Assembly: GCA_963669155.1 (NCBI GenBank)
Contig: OZ022591.1
Span: 21,303,024-21,367,023 of the forward strand
Reading direction: 5' to 3'
DNA: 64,000 bases
From: Arbacia lixula
Lineage: Eukaryota > Echinodermata > Echinoidea > Arbacioida > Arbaciidae
A program made the position numbers and the translations under genes. Positions 1 through 12,321 of this stretch are shown here, one piece after another; position 1 is the stretch's first letter; each line of letters starts with the position of its first letter. The notes under the pieces are model-generated. The model worked only from the letters and a program-made list of their open reading frames with translations, was not told the DNA's origin and ran no database searches.

Positions 1-17
1 CTCTCGCTCTCTCTCTC

Positions 18-111
<94 letters not shown>
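1..111. repeat. (CT)n microsatellite
   Basis: An almost pure CT dinucleotide run starts at the window edge, so it may be longer outside. Single CG interruptions recur every 20 to 30 bases near its start, which suggests expansion of an imperfect larger unit. Confidence 0.97.
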
Positions 112-115
<4 letters not shown>

Positions 116-1160
116 TCTCTGTCTCTCGTCATTACCACCCTCTCATTACTTCTACACCTGTACATGTGCCTCCATACCTTCTCCTCCCCCTCGCTAATAG
201 CAATTTATCCTTTCCCAACAAAAAAGGAAAGGAAAACAGACAGAAACATATCACTGCAGCATTGCAGCTCCTCTTTTATGTGTGACATGTTAGCGCGGTG
301 GATTGGAGGGGCACATGCTAGGGTGGGGAGGGGCTGGGGGAGGGGGGGGGGCACCCGGGATGAGATCCTCTACACAGAGCTTCTCATCATTCAAGTACTC
401 GGATCATCGTTAGAAAACACCACCAAATCCAAGGAAATATTGACTTTCGAGATCAAGACAAACGCACGTGTATCCGATCTAAAGGAGATGAGAGCTCATT
501 TTATGTTGAAAGACGCAGCCTCGTTTTGCCGACTTAATATTCGATATGTCTTCAAAAATGTGCGTTTTTTGTTGTTTGTTGACATGGTGCCATGTCCCTA
601 TCATGTACATGATAATCACAACGGCAAGGCCGACCAACGATTCAATCTGAATAACCTCTTAATTCCGTTGTTCATGAAACGACAAACCTGTTCAAAGTTA
701 ATGAATGCAAGTGCGATATCCAGTCAATCTAAGATTTATATTTTGTTTTGTACGGTTTCATTTGTTTTAAATACCTTGGGTTGCTCGACCCCATTTACTA
801 AAACTTGTTGAAAGTTTTATTCAGTTGACATTCCTAAGCTAATATAACACGCTTCTTGCATATTAGATTTTTATCAAAATTTATAACCAAAGCGCGAGCT
901 GGGGATTTTCTTCCACTAAAAACGAGACATTCCTCCGTCTCAACAAACTAATAGACCCGTAAATTGAGTTAACTCCAGACCAGTCTTGCTCTTTTTTTTT
1001 ACTCTACCGGAGCGGGAGCGGGAGCAGGGTTGGGCACGCATATGCATGATATGCTTGGTGATTTCTTTCGGGTGCTCGGGTGGTGTTGAAAACTATGCAA
1101 AGGCGCAGCAGAATGCACTCAAATATGCGCCACCAGTCAGTAAAAACGCCCAATAACCAG
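112..1160. other. No gene recognised
   Basis: A 232-codon open frame covers 113-811 on the plus strand, but it starts inside the CT run and its composition is unlike a protein family. A short G run lies at 341-350. Nothing else is recognised. Confidence 0.6.
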
Positions 1161-1563
1161 TTAAAGGGATAGTTTACCTTGAAGACAAGTTGGTTTCATA
1201 AAAGGAGAAACATGAAAGAAACACATTAGTGAAGGTTTGACGAAAATCTATCACAGGATAAGAAAATTATGATTTTTTAAAATTCTGATTTTGTGAAAAT
1301 ATGCACATTTTTTTTCCCTCTCAAATAGATAGCATGCATCCTTTTACCTGTGCATTTGATAGATCATGATAAATACGCGTATACACACAAAGCTATATGA
1401 AAAAATCATTAAGTTGTCAAAAACAGAAAAAAGCAATTTATCGAACAGCATACAATATATGGGACAGCACCCCTCATGTGACGTCACGAAATTGAAAATT
1501 CAAAAGATCATAACTTTCTTATCCTTTGACGGATCTTCTTCAAATCTTCACAAGTGTACATGT
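1161..1563. repeat. Fold-back repeat family A, copy 1 (right end lost)
   Basis: Starts TTAAAGGGATAGTTTACCTT and carries the family core TGTGACGTCAC near 1477. The same sequence recurs at 8,616-8,806, 25,561-26,063 and 51,377-51,640. This copy lacks the inverted right end seen in the 25.5 kb copy. It is a MITE-like element with no coding capacity. Confidence 0.85.
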
Positions 1564-3235
1564 TGATCAATACGTGTCAGTAGGAGGGTGGACCTACGTC
1601 ATTTCCAAGGAGAGACGAATGAAAGAAGTTTGTTGACTTCAGAGCATGCTCCCAAATACCGACGTTGTTTAATGTTAGACATACTTTGCGATTACCTGGC
1701 CGATAACTCCTTCTTCATGTTCTTGGTCCGTGGATGGTGGTCTTACGATGTGTGTTGTTTGTTGACACCGTCGTTCACGAACTGTTGATAGGCCTATGAA
1801 AAAGGGTGGTTCTTCATTCTGCGATGAATTCGATCGTTTTAAATGAGTGCTTTCTCCTCAGTAGACAAATCATTCATCCTCCCTTCTTTGTTATTACACT
1901 CTCCTCCTCTTTCCCTTCTTCTCTTCTGTTCCATTTGTCTTTGCCTTCATTTTACTCTCCTTCATCTTTGCATGTTTTCTGTTTTATTTTGGGTTCATTT
2001 TCTTTTTCTTTTTCCGTCTCCTATCCATCCTCCAGAATATTCTCAGGTTCCTCGTTATCTTCCAATCGTCTTCATCCACCACTCCACCACTTCTCTCCTT
2101 CAATTCCTCTTCGATTTATCTTCCTCCCCAACTCTTATCCTACTCCCTAATTCCTGTTCCGTATTCATGGTATTGCATTTCATCGTGGATCTACTACACC
2201 ATGATTTCATCCACCCCCCTGTCATCGTCAAACGATAGCAGCTCCCAGTGTGGACTTTTACGAGCATTCTCCTGGATAAACTGTTCATAATTGAGCATTT
2301 CTTGGTCATTGTGGGCCTTCGAAAGAAAACAATTAGAAGGATTTATGATCTAACCAAAGTGAAAAGTGTCCTCGAGTTTTGTATACAGGTAATAAGGCCC
2401 GTCCTTTCTCGGGTGGTCGCATATTTCGATAAAATGCGTGACATTGTGCAGATGACCATTAAAGATTGATATCAAAATTATTAGAGAGCGTAATTCCAAA
2501 GAGCAGTCGAACGATCGAGAAGGCAACCGTTCATGTAAATAAAAGTGTTTGCTTCGAGAGGGAGAGAGAAAGAGGCTTTTTTCGTTGACATACTATCTAC
2601 CACCATTAATTAGAGGGGCCCAGCGCAAAAAGATGATTGGAAAAAGGAGAAGAAAACAATACGAACAATACTTAAGCTAATAAAGAAAATAAGGAAGAGA
2701 AGAAAATCAAAACGAAGAAGTGTAAGTATATGCAGTAGAAAACAAACAAAGAAGAATAATAGCAACTTTCATAATGTCGATCTTTGACTTAAAAAAACAA
2801 ACAAACAATATTGTAGCTTGGGTTGAATAAAATCAATTCCTTGGGATTGAACTTACTGGGGGAGAATGTTAAAGTATAGAAACCATGATGGATGGAGTAA
2901 AAGTTTCAAGTAGTGGGGAGGGGGGGGGGGGGGTGGAGCTGAACATGTCGAGACATTATTAAAACATGAAAGACAGCCTTGGTGAGAGTAATTCGCAATC
3001 ACGAAACAGTTACACCACGCGACCACATTCTAAACTCCAGATCAGTTTTCGCTGCAGCATGCTCCGAATTTCTCCTCGGTGAACTCTCAGCATGCCGGGC
3101 ATCGAGTCCCCAGGAATCTCAGCGAGGGTGTGGAAGAGATGGAGACGGAGAGAGACTCCTGACTCTTTTGTTTCCTTTCAGACAATAGCCCACGACCTGT
3201 AAATAAGCCAAGCATGGGTAGGAGAGTATTCGGTT
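1564..3235. other. No gene recognised; pyrimidine-rich tract and G run
   Basis: A pyrimidine-rich stretch (about 1,860-2,160) opens overlapping frames on the plus strand that look like composition effects. A G run lies at 2,921-2,933. No splice-flanked coding segment was found. Confidence 0.6.
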
Positions 3236-3725
3236 GCCCCGCATGTTTGTGTTTACGTCATTCACTCACACGCGGTGGTCACGCAGACGATTTGGTTTCG
3301 CGTGATCGTGATCAATATAAAAAGTAAAACTTTATTTTTGGCGCGCGCGTGCGGTATCGAAACCGAAACGCCATTATGAAGGGAACATTCTAGCTCGCCA
3401 AGAAAGGCTAACTCATATTGACTCGGCATGGAGGTGGAAAATTGGTAAAAAGAGTAGCAGAGAGGAAGAAAAAGAGAAGGAAGATAGATTGCTGGCTATT
3501 CAATTTCGTTGGCAGAGCGCACACAATGATTGGCAATTGGGTTTTGACTTTTGACGAGGAAAGCAAGGGGGGAGAGAGCATTCCATGCGACAGTTTCGCA
3601 CCGGGTGAGACGCTTAGCTCGGCGGGGCGGTGGCGGGGTTGGATTGGGCTAGGACGCCGGGCAAAACACGCCAATCATGCCACGCTACGTGCGTCACGTT
3701 ATGCACCCGAAACTTCGCATCATTC
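3236..3725. promoter_or_regulatory. CpG-dense region, candidate promoter
   Basis: This stretch is much richer in CpG than its surroundings. It holds a CRE-like TACGTCAT (about 3,254) and a TATA-like AATATAAAAAG (about 3,314), followed by GCGCGCGCG. A 107-codon plus-strand frame follows, but it lacks an ATG at its start. Promoter function is inference from composition only. Confidence 0.25.
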
Positions 3726-4983
3726 CCTCTTTCTCTTTTAGTAATAATCCTGTAGACTGAAATACGTCATGAAGCCAACTTTTTCTAGGTATGATGGGGT
3801 GAGAATGGATGGGTGACGAATGACGGGCTGTTACCGTCGTGTGAGCCTTTTGAGGAACTTTAAAAAAACAATGTAAAAGTTCTGCATCGACGCACTTTTG
3901 ATTATTATTATCATCATCATCATGATCAGATGACGACGCTACATAGTGACGATGTGGTCTTCACAAGAATCGTGTTTTCTGCCAAGCGGGTGGTTTTGCG
4001 TATCAATCCACCTTTAAATTAAATCTTGTAATTTTATATAGGCCTACTTGTCTTCGACACAAACTAATTATGCTGTACGATGGTTGTGCTTCTTTACCAC
4101 GCAAGTACCGATGTTTTAAAGACGGAATACTTGTCACAATATATACGAGAGCTTGACAACAAGATGGTAAGAAACAGCCAAATAAACCATTTCGTGGCTG
4201 ATTACATAATTTTCTACAGGATATTGTTGTTTTAATTTGATTTATATATACATTGGCGTGCTTATTCTGAAAATAATTCATATGTAAGCTTTCTTTCCAT
4301 TGCTACTTGATATTTCTTGAAATAAATTCACACAGTACTTGAAATACTAGAAGAGACGTAGTAAGCGATTCTCTCCGGAAATAAAGTGGTAGACTTCTAC
4401 AGGAAATAGATGGTCACCATTAGATGACTTGGCTCGTAATAGTGAAATTCTGCGATTTTGTTTTATCACAACAAAGATGATACAATAATTAGTACCACAC
4501 GCAAATTGTTAGTTGGGATCAGAAATATCAAAATGCCTGGCAGCCAGGCTAGAGCAAACTTAGATATTAAAAAAAAAAAAGCTAATACATGTATGATTTG
4601 GAAGAGAAAGTTTTGTGACAGGTTTATGGTTCCTTGGGTCTCCTCCTTGGTAGTCTAGTCTCCAGGCTGTCAAGTATATTTACAATTATACAAACTACAA
4701 GGTAAGGTAATCCGACTGCAGTAACTATGGTAACATAATCAGTCTCTCGAGTTCTTCTCCGGCTCGCCCGAGGATGAGACTAGACCAGCATGGCTGGTTG
4801 ATTTTCCCTCAGGTCGGGACTTTTGACAAGAAACAGCAGAAGGAGAAGTTTCCCACGATGAATCATTAGACCGCGCTCGCCATTAAACGCTCCCGAAAGG
4901 ATGAAATAGGAGAGAAAACGAGATGAGAGGAGAAAGAGATCGAGGAGGAAACCGACTACGTGAGGTGAACGGGGTGAGAGAGT
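3726..4983. other. No gene recognised
   Basis: AT-rich sequence with a short ATC/ATT trinucleotide patch near 3,901-3,925. No open frame with coding character and no recognisable repeat family. Confidence 0.6.
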
Positions 4984-4990
4984 ATGTGTA

Positions 4991-5027
<37 letters not shown>

Positions 5028-5062
5028 AAGAGAAAGAAAGAGAGAGAGAGAGAGAGGGGGGT
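4984..5062. repeat. (GT)n then (GA)n compound microsatellite
   Basis: About 28 bases of GT run directly into a longer GA run with GGGAAAG interruptions. Confidence 0.95.
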
Positions 5063-5230
5063 GGGTGGGTCGAGTTGAAGGGAGAGAGATATATATCATT
5101 GGCGATATCAAATACAATCAATGTGTCAATCAAGTGCCAATGGTCTTACCTGTACTTCGTTCTTATCCGCATTGATTATCACAACGCTTTCACCACCCCA
5201 ACCATCACCTTTAGAGTGTTCACCTTAATA

Positions 5231-5274
5231 CCCCCCCCCCCCCACACACACACACACACACACAAACACACCAA
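5231..5274. repeat. poly-C followed by (CA)n
   Basis: Thirteen C residues are followed by a CA run. The same C-run and CA-run pairing recurs near 22,848-22,866. Confidence 0.95.
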
Positions 5275-7288
5275 TGCTGCGCCCTTCACTCGCAGATAAT
5301 AAAGAGTTTCATGAGTAACGCGTCGGGTGGTCACGTCACGAATTAAAACACTCGTCTCACAGACAGAAAAGAAAGAAAAAAACATGATTACAAAGAGAGT
5401 CTTGTCCTGTTTCGTCTCTTGATATCCATGCTAATGACTTGGAGACGCCAGGGCGTGCGATAGAGACAAGTCAATGTATAAGATGGAAGAGGGAAACAAT
5501 CCTTCAAATGTGGATATTTAATGAAGTACAGAGTGACGAGAAACACGTCACGCTACGTCATGTGACGAATGATACAGGGAGACAGATGCAGTGGCAATAA
5601 TCACGACCATTCGACTGCATGACACTTGTCCAAGGATAGGACGGTCATAATCTCGCTTCAAGACTATCTTAAAATGCAATCGACGTCTAAGTGGACTGAA
5701 ACCCCGACTACAAGTTGAATTGAAAGAAAGAAGCAAAGTCAGAGAAAACGATTGAAAAATCTGAAAGATATATAGTCCAGCGCATAGCACGATATAGTGA
5801 CCTGGTTGTTCATTTTTGTCGAAAAGCACTACATTTGGCAAGCATATGTAGAATGATATATTTTACGCAAATTTGGATATTGAGCCATCTCAGTTTTGGG
5901 GGGCAAATTTTGCCCACGAGAGCCATAGCGGACATTTTAAGAAATAAAATAATATTTACCAAAATTATATAACAAAAAAAACATTTGAATGGCATATATT
6001 CTCACATCATATAATGCGTCACATTAGATTTTAGAAGGGTACATCAATATTTATATATTTTAAATTAACTGATATTATTAAGCGGGTTTTCAGGTAATTT
6101 TTACGAAACATTTGGGCAGCAAATATGATTTTAGCAATTTTCCCCAAAAATGTGCATTTTCATAGATGACACATTGCTTTATATTTAAAAAAATCGCCTC
6201 ACTTTGAAATAAAAACTTGTTGACAATCTTCCAGGATTTATGTTTAATAATCTTTAATAATATTAAAGCATCAGTGATTGGTCTATTAGCTCAGTTGGTG
6301 TCATTTCTCTTACTTTTCTTTCGTTCATTTGAAACTTGACTCAGCATTCAGTCTGTACGCATAAGTTATCACGGGCGACAGCATTACCACGTCATTCTGA
6401 TTGTCATTTCCAACGGTACCATCATCATTATCATCATCACCATCGGCCACATTCACATTGTCGTCTCCACTGTCACTGACATCATCATCCTCGTCGTCAG
6501 AAATCATCATCGTCATCATCACAATCATCAATGTCGCCATCATAATCATCATCACTCAAGGAAAAGAAATTAACTAATGTGTACATTGTTATATCACATC
6601 GCATGTTGCATATCCATTTATTGATTTAAAGAAAAATAATAGAATAATTTGTCAATATGCATATAGCAGACCTCATCATATCATTCGGCATATCGACATA
6701 TCTTATACCTGACGATGTCTGTTGTTTCAGCTTACACTAAAAGGGTGACAGGGACTTCAACACATCTCTATCATCATCATCATCATCGTCGTCTTCGTCA
6801 TTGTCATCATTCAGAGTAACGTTTACCACCGCGTTTGTTCTGTTTCAAAGGAATAAATAGTAAATGTCACCCAATATCAACGTTTAAATGCACATGATCT
6901 ATTTCCATGTCTTGGTCATGCATGAATTCACATTTCTTACCTCCTTATGACTCATGGCAATATTACACCAAGCACATGAATGCACGTGATAAGCATCCAA
7001 AACTAACCACTGCTTCCATTAATCCAAAAAGCTTAAATGAAAGGTAGCCAAAATGGGGGCGTTCGTTTTGGAGCCCCACCCTCCCTCCCCTCATCTGTTA
7101 TATCATGTGCACGTGGGCTTGCAATGGGGAAGATTGGACCCACACAAGATGTCCAAGAGATCGCTTTGGTCGACTTTCATTTGGCAATTTGACATAACTT
7201 CATGTTGAGGGGATATGATTAGGGATTAGGGTAAGAGTTCAGGATAATGAATCGTACGTGCAGAGGTCAAGATTACAGGACCCTGTGT
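5275..7288. other. No gene recognised; ATC-rich patches
   Basis: AT-rich DNA. Imperfect ATC/CAT trinucleotide tracts lie at 6,420-6,556 and 6,770-6,805 and open short acidic frames on the minus strand. A tRNA-type A-box match lies at 6,287-6,298 (reported as a finding). Near 7,220 there is GATTAGGGATTAGGG. Confidence 0.6.
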
Positions 7289-7596
7289 AACCCTCTTGGC
7301 ACCAAGGTGTGAAGGTGATTTGCCATTTGGTCCATTCCCAGTTGGTCCACTCACCATTTCGTCTACCATCACATGCTGATATGTATGGGTTAGGGTTAGA
7401 AATACCGTTTTAGATTAAAATACTGGGTTAACTTATCAACAACTCTAGTCTACACCATAGCCTAAACCGTTAACCCTAATCCAGACCCCCTATCCTAAGG
7501 GGTTCCATGTAGACGAAATAGTGAGTTGACCAACTGGGATTGGACCAAATGGCAAGAGACCAACACAGTCATGAGCCCATGGTAACGAGAGGGTTA
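7289..7596. repeat. Fold-back element with telomere-like centre
   Basis: The inverted arms are about 48 bp and lie at 7,319-7,366 and 7,509-7,555, with weaker pairing out to AACCCTCT and AGAGGGTT. The centre contains GGGTTAGGGTTAG near 7,386 and TTAACCCTAAT near 7,471. It looks like a non-autonomous DNA element. Confidence 0.8.
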
Positions 7597-8339
7597 AACA
7601 ATAAAGTGCCATTCTGACATGACTATGGGGCCTATTCTGATTTGAATTCAGAATACCAGGAAGGAAGCATCTCAAAGTGTTAAAAAGCAGTGAAACTATA
7701 CAAAATACAGAATCATATTCATTACCACTTTACTACCCCTTGCTACATTAAATCAGAGCGTTTGGGGTTAATTCTTTAGGAGTGGAGGAGGGCGCAGGGA
7801 GGGTGAAATGAATTTACATCTCAAACCACATCATTCTTCTGTGAGATAGAGATATGAACAATATACATATTACAATATTTTCATGTAATGCAACATACCA
7901 CCTGACTTAATACTATTTTTACAATGTATGGCGTAGTTTGACAATTATTTTTATCTTATATACTAAATACATTCTTATTACCTGATTTTGACAGTAGCTG
8001 CTGTTGTTTTACATTCAAGAGATATAATACCTTGAACAGATAAACACATAAAACACACACAGTACAAACACAAACTTCTTTTTATCAAAGACCAACTTCA
8101 AATGCATATCTCATTTTGAGACAAGACATATGACATAAAACAATGAAACAAACACTCATAATATTCTGACATTCAATATTGCTAAAAAATAAGTAACAAT
8201 TCTGTAAATATTTGAATGAAAGCAATTGACATTAACTTGTTGTTAATAATGGACCCATACTGAGGTTGAATTAATAATTCAAGTATTGTCTGTAATACAG
8301 AAGATGTACAAACATGAATATACAGTATATAATCAACCC

Positions 8340-8344
<5 letters not shown>
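7597..8344. other. No gene recognised; AT-rich
   Basis: AT-rich sequence without a coding frame. If the 11.6 kb terminal exon has a long 3' UTR, this could lie at or beyond its end. Confidence 0.5.
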
Positions 8345-8392
<48 letters not shown>

Positions 8393-8511
8393 CAGAGAGA
8401 GACAGAGAGAGATAGAGAGAGAGAGAGAGAGATAGAGAGATAGAGAGATAGAGAGATAGAGAGTGAGAGAGATAGAGAGAGAGAGATAGAGAGAGAGAGA
8501 GATAGAGAGAT

Positions 8512-8553
<42 letters not shown>
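8345..8553. repeat. (GA)n / (GATA-GA)n microsatellite
   Basis: About 210 bp of GA dinucleotides with GATA and GACA interruptions. The long minus-strand Ser/Leu frames through it are low-complexity artefacts. Confidence 0.96.
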
Positions 8554-8554
<1 letters not shown>

Positions 8555-8615
8555 AAAAGATAAAACACAGATGGCGAGCTTGAGAATGCAACTAATTGGT
8601 GGGAATACGTACAAT

Positions 8616-8806
8616 TAAAAGGATACTATCATGACTTTGAATACCAGTAATGTTGACGTTCACCACACATTAAGCTTTTCACGTATCAAAACTTTAAAAG
8701 ACCATAACTTGCTTATCCTTTGGTGGATTTTCGTCAGACCAGCACTAATGTTTCTTTCATGTTTCTGCTTTGATTGAAACCAACTTCAGGGTGAACTATC
8801 CCGTTA
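8616..8806. repeat. Fold-back repeat family A, copy 3 (internally deleted)
   Basis: The left edge TTAAAAGGATACTATC resembles the family start. The right part, ending GGTGAACTATCCCGTTA, closely matches the right end of the 25.5 kb copy. The middle is missing. Confidence 0.7.
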
Positions 8807-9971
8807 CCATGCCATATATGGATTATTTCACTATTAATACACACAAATCCCAAGGAACTGATTTATTCAGGCACATGAAGGGGTTTTTAATCCCTCCATG
8901 TTCTCCTCCTCTTCTCTTCCTTTCTCCACACTGGCCGTTGAGCACCCACCAACTGATCCATGAAATAGAAACAGAGTGGGGTAATTACGGGCATTTATGG
9001 CAGGCCAATCTCACTGGCATTCTTGGACCCTCCCTTCCCTCGTAAATTTCAAAGTTAAAGGTCAAGTCCACCCTTTGCTTTCCTATGCAAGAAAATATAC
9101 ACATATGTATCCACTATCTACAACCTAAAACAATATCCACATATCACAATTTATATAGCTCTTTATTCAAAGGGATAAGTTGAATCAAATAACTAGTATT
9201 TTTTCCATAGAACATGTAATTTGTTGATAACATTAAGTTATTACTTTTATGGACAATCTTTTCAGCTCACTTAGTTAACAGTATCTTTGAAAATAGAATA
9301 TGAACCAAAAATGTCAAAATTATTAGTCTGTTTCATTTAGCATGCTGAGCCCAATTCTACTTTACCCTAGTTACTTACATTAACGTCATATTTGTGGACA
9401 TAGTATTATAATCAACATTGCACATCAAGTCATGCTTGAAATTTATCATCTACAACATTTTGTTTTCCAATAGGCTGCCAAGGTCTTTGCTTTAAATCTA
9501 GGATGGAGCAATTCATGTCAATAATATTCAATAGGTACCACATACAAGAAGAACATTAAGTTACCAGAGAATACCAGTAAGATGAATTCAATGCACCACT
9601 TAAATCAACCTTTAAAAAGAGGAAGAAGAATTAATTTAGAACACCTTGCATGCACAGTCTTTGAAGAGTGTGGTGATTTTCAACATCTTATATAGTGCTG
9701 AAACCTGGCTGTAATTTATCATGTAACACCTATACAAGAGATGTATTTACTTGCCAATTGCCATCAAATGAGATATTGACAATGTACATCTACAAAAACT
9801 TACTTCAAACATACATTATGCCTCATTTAACAATAAAATGATGACTTTCCACATGACACGCATCCAGAACAACCATCTTTTTGTTCTTTTATACATTTTC
9901 ATGATTTTAAATGCACCCTGTCATTGAACACATTGGTATCAAAGTCAGTGTGATGGCATTTCAGTTAAAGG
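8807..9971. other. No gene recognised; AT-rich, possible 3' UTR
   Basis: AT-rich DNA downstream of the minus-strand terminal exon at 11.6 kb. A minus-strand AATAAA is visible near 9,159. No coding frame. 3' UTR status is inference. Confidence 0.4.
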
Positions 9972-10430
9972 CTTTAAAGACAGGGTGTCCCTTTTGCAGG
10001 TCAAAAAAAAATTAATGTTTGTAAGAAAAACAAGGAAATGGAAGAAAATACTGTATCAGAACTTCCCTCCCAATAATAAAACTGGGAACTGACTTTTACC
10101 GAAATGATAGCAATAGCTAGATTTTGAGGTTTTGGGCAGGGCATCCGAAACCTAAAGCCTAGAGACTAGAGACCGCTGTGTGCTATGGTCTACTCCACAG
10201 TGCATGCGTTCAATCAAAGCAATGCCCACATCACACCCTGACAGGGACAAGACAATTATTCTTGTAGAGTATGGTTGGTGCATTACACACTTAAACAAGG
10301 ATAATTTTTCACTGTTCCTATAAGTGTTTGTGAAGCAATGACTGTGGAATTTCATACACATTATCATTAGGGTATACTGCTGATTCCTGCTGAGTTTCAT
10401 GACTTTTACAAAAGGGACACCTTGTCTTCA
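9972..10430. repeat. Fold-back repeat family C, copy 1
   Basis: Terminal inverted sequences AAGACAGGGTGTCCCTTTTG (left) and CAAAAGGGACACCTTGTCTT (right) define about 459 bp. Related segments occur at 15,991-16,380, 21,165-21,965, 24,983-25,355, 30,965-31,165 and 41,545-41,900, so this is a dispersed MITE-like family. It sits in the likely 3' side of the 11.6 kb gene. Confidence 0.82.
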
Positions 10431-10822
10431 ACCTCAGCTTATGAGTTGATTAGAGAAAACACTACTCTGGTTTTGACCAAGGTATGTCAGGGAAGAAGTC
10501 ACAAAACATGTCTAGAAGGCAAGACTACAGGAGGACTTCCTAGCGTGCACCACAGCACAGACAGGTTACATAGACATGGGTGTTAGTCTTGGCTGTTTCA
10601 GACTCACTGAATGACAAAACAACAAAGCTTTGTACCAGTAACTACCAATGTAGTACAATGACTATTTCTCTCCATGAATTTGGAATCTGTACATATTAGC
10701 AAAGATAACCATGGTAGACTAGGATGTCTGTTTCTCTCTGATGCATTTCTGCAACAACATTAAAGTCTGGAAACGTAGCTTAATAACATCTCTCTGAAAA
10801 GAAAGTGAGGATACATGCCTGC
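10431..10822. other. No gene recognised
   Basis: Unique-looking sequence without coding frames, between a family C repeat and a 77-bp tandem duplication. Confidence 0.5.
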
Positions 10823-10990
10823 TATGTGTCCAGGCTCAGTTTGTGATAGCAGTGGTTAGTCTAGTATTCCAGACTTAGTTGTGTTAGCAGAGCTTGGTCT
10901 ATGTGTCCATGCTCAGTTTGTGATAGCAGTGGTTAGTCTAGTAGTCCAGACTTAGTTTTGTTAGCAGAGCTTCGTCTATGTGCCCATGCA
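10823..10990. repeat. 77-bp tandem duplication
   Basis: A unit beginning TATGTGTCCA.GCTCAG starts at 10,823 and 10,900, with a partial third start at 10,977. The spacing is 77 bp both times, and the first two units differ at only a few bases. Confidence 0.9.
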
Positions 10991-11178
10991 TGCAGTGTGT
11001 CCAACCCCTTCTTCTTTGCCTCCTCAATAAATCCACAATATCTCTCCCCTATTTCACATACCCATTTCATACCAGCTCAGTTTAATATTTCTATACAGCT
11101 GTACAGACTGAACAATGTTGCACCATTCACACTAAAACTTCAGTTGTTCTCTCACTGCGATATTTCTCTTTTTGTGAT

Positions 11179-11184
11179 GTTTAT
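11179..11184 (-). terminator. Candidate polyadenylation signal
   Basis: TTTATT on the plus strand reads AATAAA on the minus strand. It is the nearest signal seen downstream of the 11.6 kb terminal exon, about 0.4 kb past its stop. There is no cDNA evidence. Confidence 0.3.
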
Positions 11185-11236
11185 TCAACAACTCATCAGC
11201 TGTCTCTTGTTGATTTCTTTTGTACTATGAAATATT

Positions 11237-11460
11237 GAGAAATATCATAATTCATCCCTAGCTTTCAATAGCTACAACCAAAATCCTCACTGAGAAATAT
11301 CGCAATAAAAGAAATTGTGATAATCTATTACTAGTGTCATTTGCCTGCAAGTGCCTCACCTGAGAAATATCACAAAGAGAGAAATCGCGATCATTCACCA
11401 CTAGTATCATGAACTATTGGAGATTTCTCACAGAGAAATATCGTAATGAGAGATGCCGTG
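11237..11460. repeat. Imperfect ~70-bp tandem repeat (GAGAAATATCRCA motif)
   Basis: The motif GAGAAATATC recurs at 11,237, 11,292, 11,362 and 11,433; the last three are 70-71 bp apart, and each is followed by similar ACTAGT/CATTCA sequence. An inverted copy GCGATATTTCTC is at 11,157. If transcribed, it lies within the proposed 3' UTR. Confidence 0.75.
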
Positions 11461-11575
11461 ACCATTCACTCCGTGTGTGAACACATCTTACATTCCCTGC
11501 ATCCATGCACTCTGTAAGCCAGTGATGCTGAGCTGTCATGGTGATTAAGAAGATGATGCTCCTTCACAGACATCA

Positions 11576-11643
11576 TCATACTTTCTCTTTCCTCAGAGCC
11601 TCGATGAAGGCTTCCAGCTTCTCTTGTATGTGCCTCACTTTCT
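11576..11643 (-). CDS. Terminal coding exon, protein unknown (C-terminal helix)
   Basis: On the minus strand a strong acceptor (pyrimidine-rich TTTTTCTCTCTGTTTTTCTT, then CCACTTTTGCAG) precedes 68 nt that read to a TGA at 11,576-11,578. The exon starts with the last two bases of a codon (phase 1 intron before it). The 21 full residues (KVRHIQEKLEAFIEALRK, then EKV) have V, I, L, F/I and L at helical a/d positions, so an amphipathic helix or coiled coil is likely. An alternative frame is open longer on paper but is low in coding character. The exon would pair in phase with the candidate at 48,821-48,863. Family unknown. Confidence 0.6.
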
Positions 11644-12227
11644 CTGCAAAAGTGGAAGAAAAACAGAGAGAAAAACTCCATTATAGCAACATATTTCTCA
11701 AGGGTTTGAAGACCATTTTAGAAAGAGAGGAAAACAAATCCGAATTTAAAACATGTTTCTCAATTGAAGATCGCTTGAAATGATTTTAATAAGTCTTCAA
11801 TTTGCGCAGAATGGCATTTAAAAAAGAATATTCTTACATGTGCCAGGAAGGCAAATGCTAACATTCAAATAAATTAAATGGGGATTAACCCTGATTTTTA
11901 ATATTCTTGTTATTTTACCCTTTTGTGTGCAAAGTTTCTCCATGTGACTTGAGTGTATTGATATAATCCACAGGGTTAATTTCTATTTTTTGCTTGGGCT
12001 GCATTTAACCTCGGCGGACAACGTTTCCTTGTGAGAACACCAATTTATGTGACCTGATTTCCAGCTCTGTCTCAAATTTGATTATTTGGTTTACATTAAT
12101 ATAAGTTCATGCAGACTGGACAATATCTATATCAACACAAAATATCATACAGGAAGAAACATAAATAAAATAAATGAATAACATATATCATTGACAATTG
12201 TGAAAGGTATGTAGTCTATCATACTTC
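11644..12227. other. Probable intron, no gene recognised
   Basis: Sequence upstream (minus sense) of the terminal exon acceptor, AT-rich, with no coding frame. Confidence 0.5.
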
Positions 12228-12245
12228 ATAGATAGATAGATAGAC

Positions 12246-12306
<61 letters not shown>

Positions 12307-12321
12307 CATGGATAGATAGAA
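12228..12321. repeat. (GATA)n microsatellite
   Basis: Over twenty GATA units with single GACA and TACATG interruptions. Confidence 0.97.

Noticed and set aside
113..811. 232-codon plus-strand frame
   Set aside because: It begins in the CT microsatellite, its residues look random, and nothing suggests splicing or a promoter.
10823..10990. CRISPR-like or satellite array
   Set aside because: There are only two full 77-bp units with no constant repeat/variable spacer structure, so it is a simple tandem duplication. No CRISPR array is present anywhere in the window.
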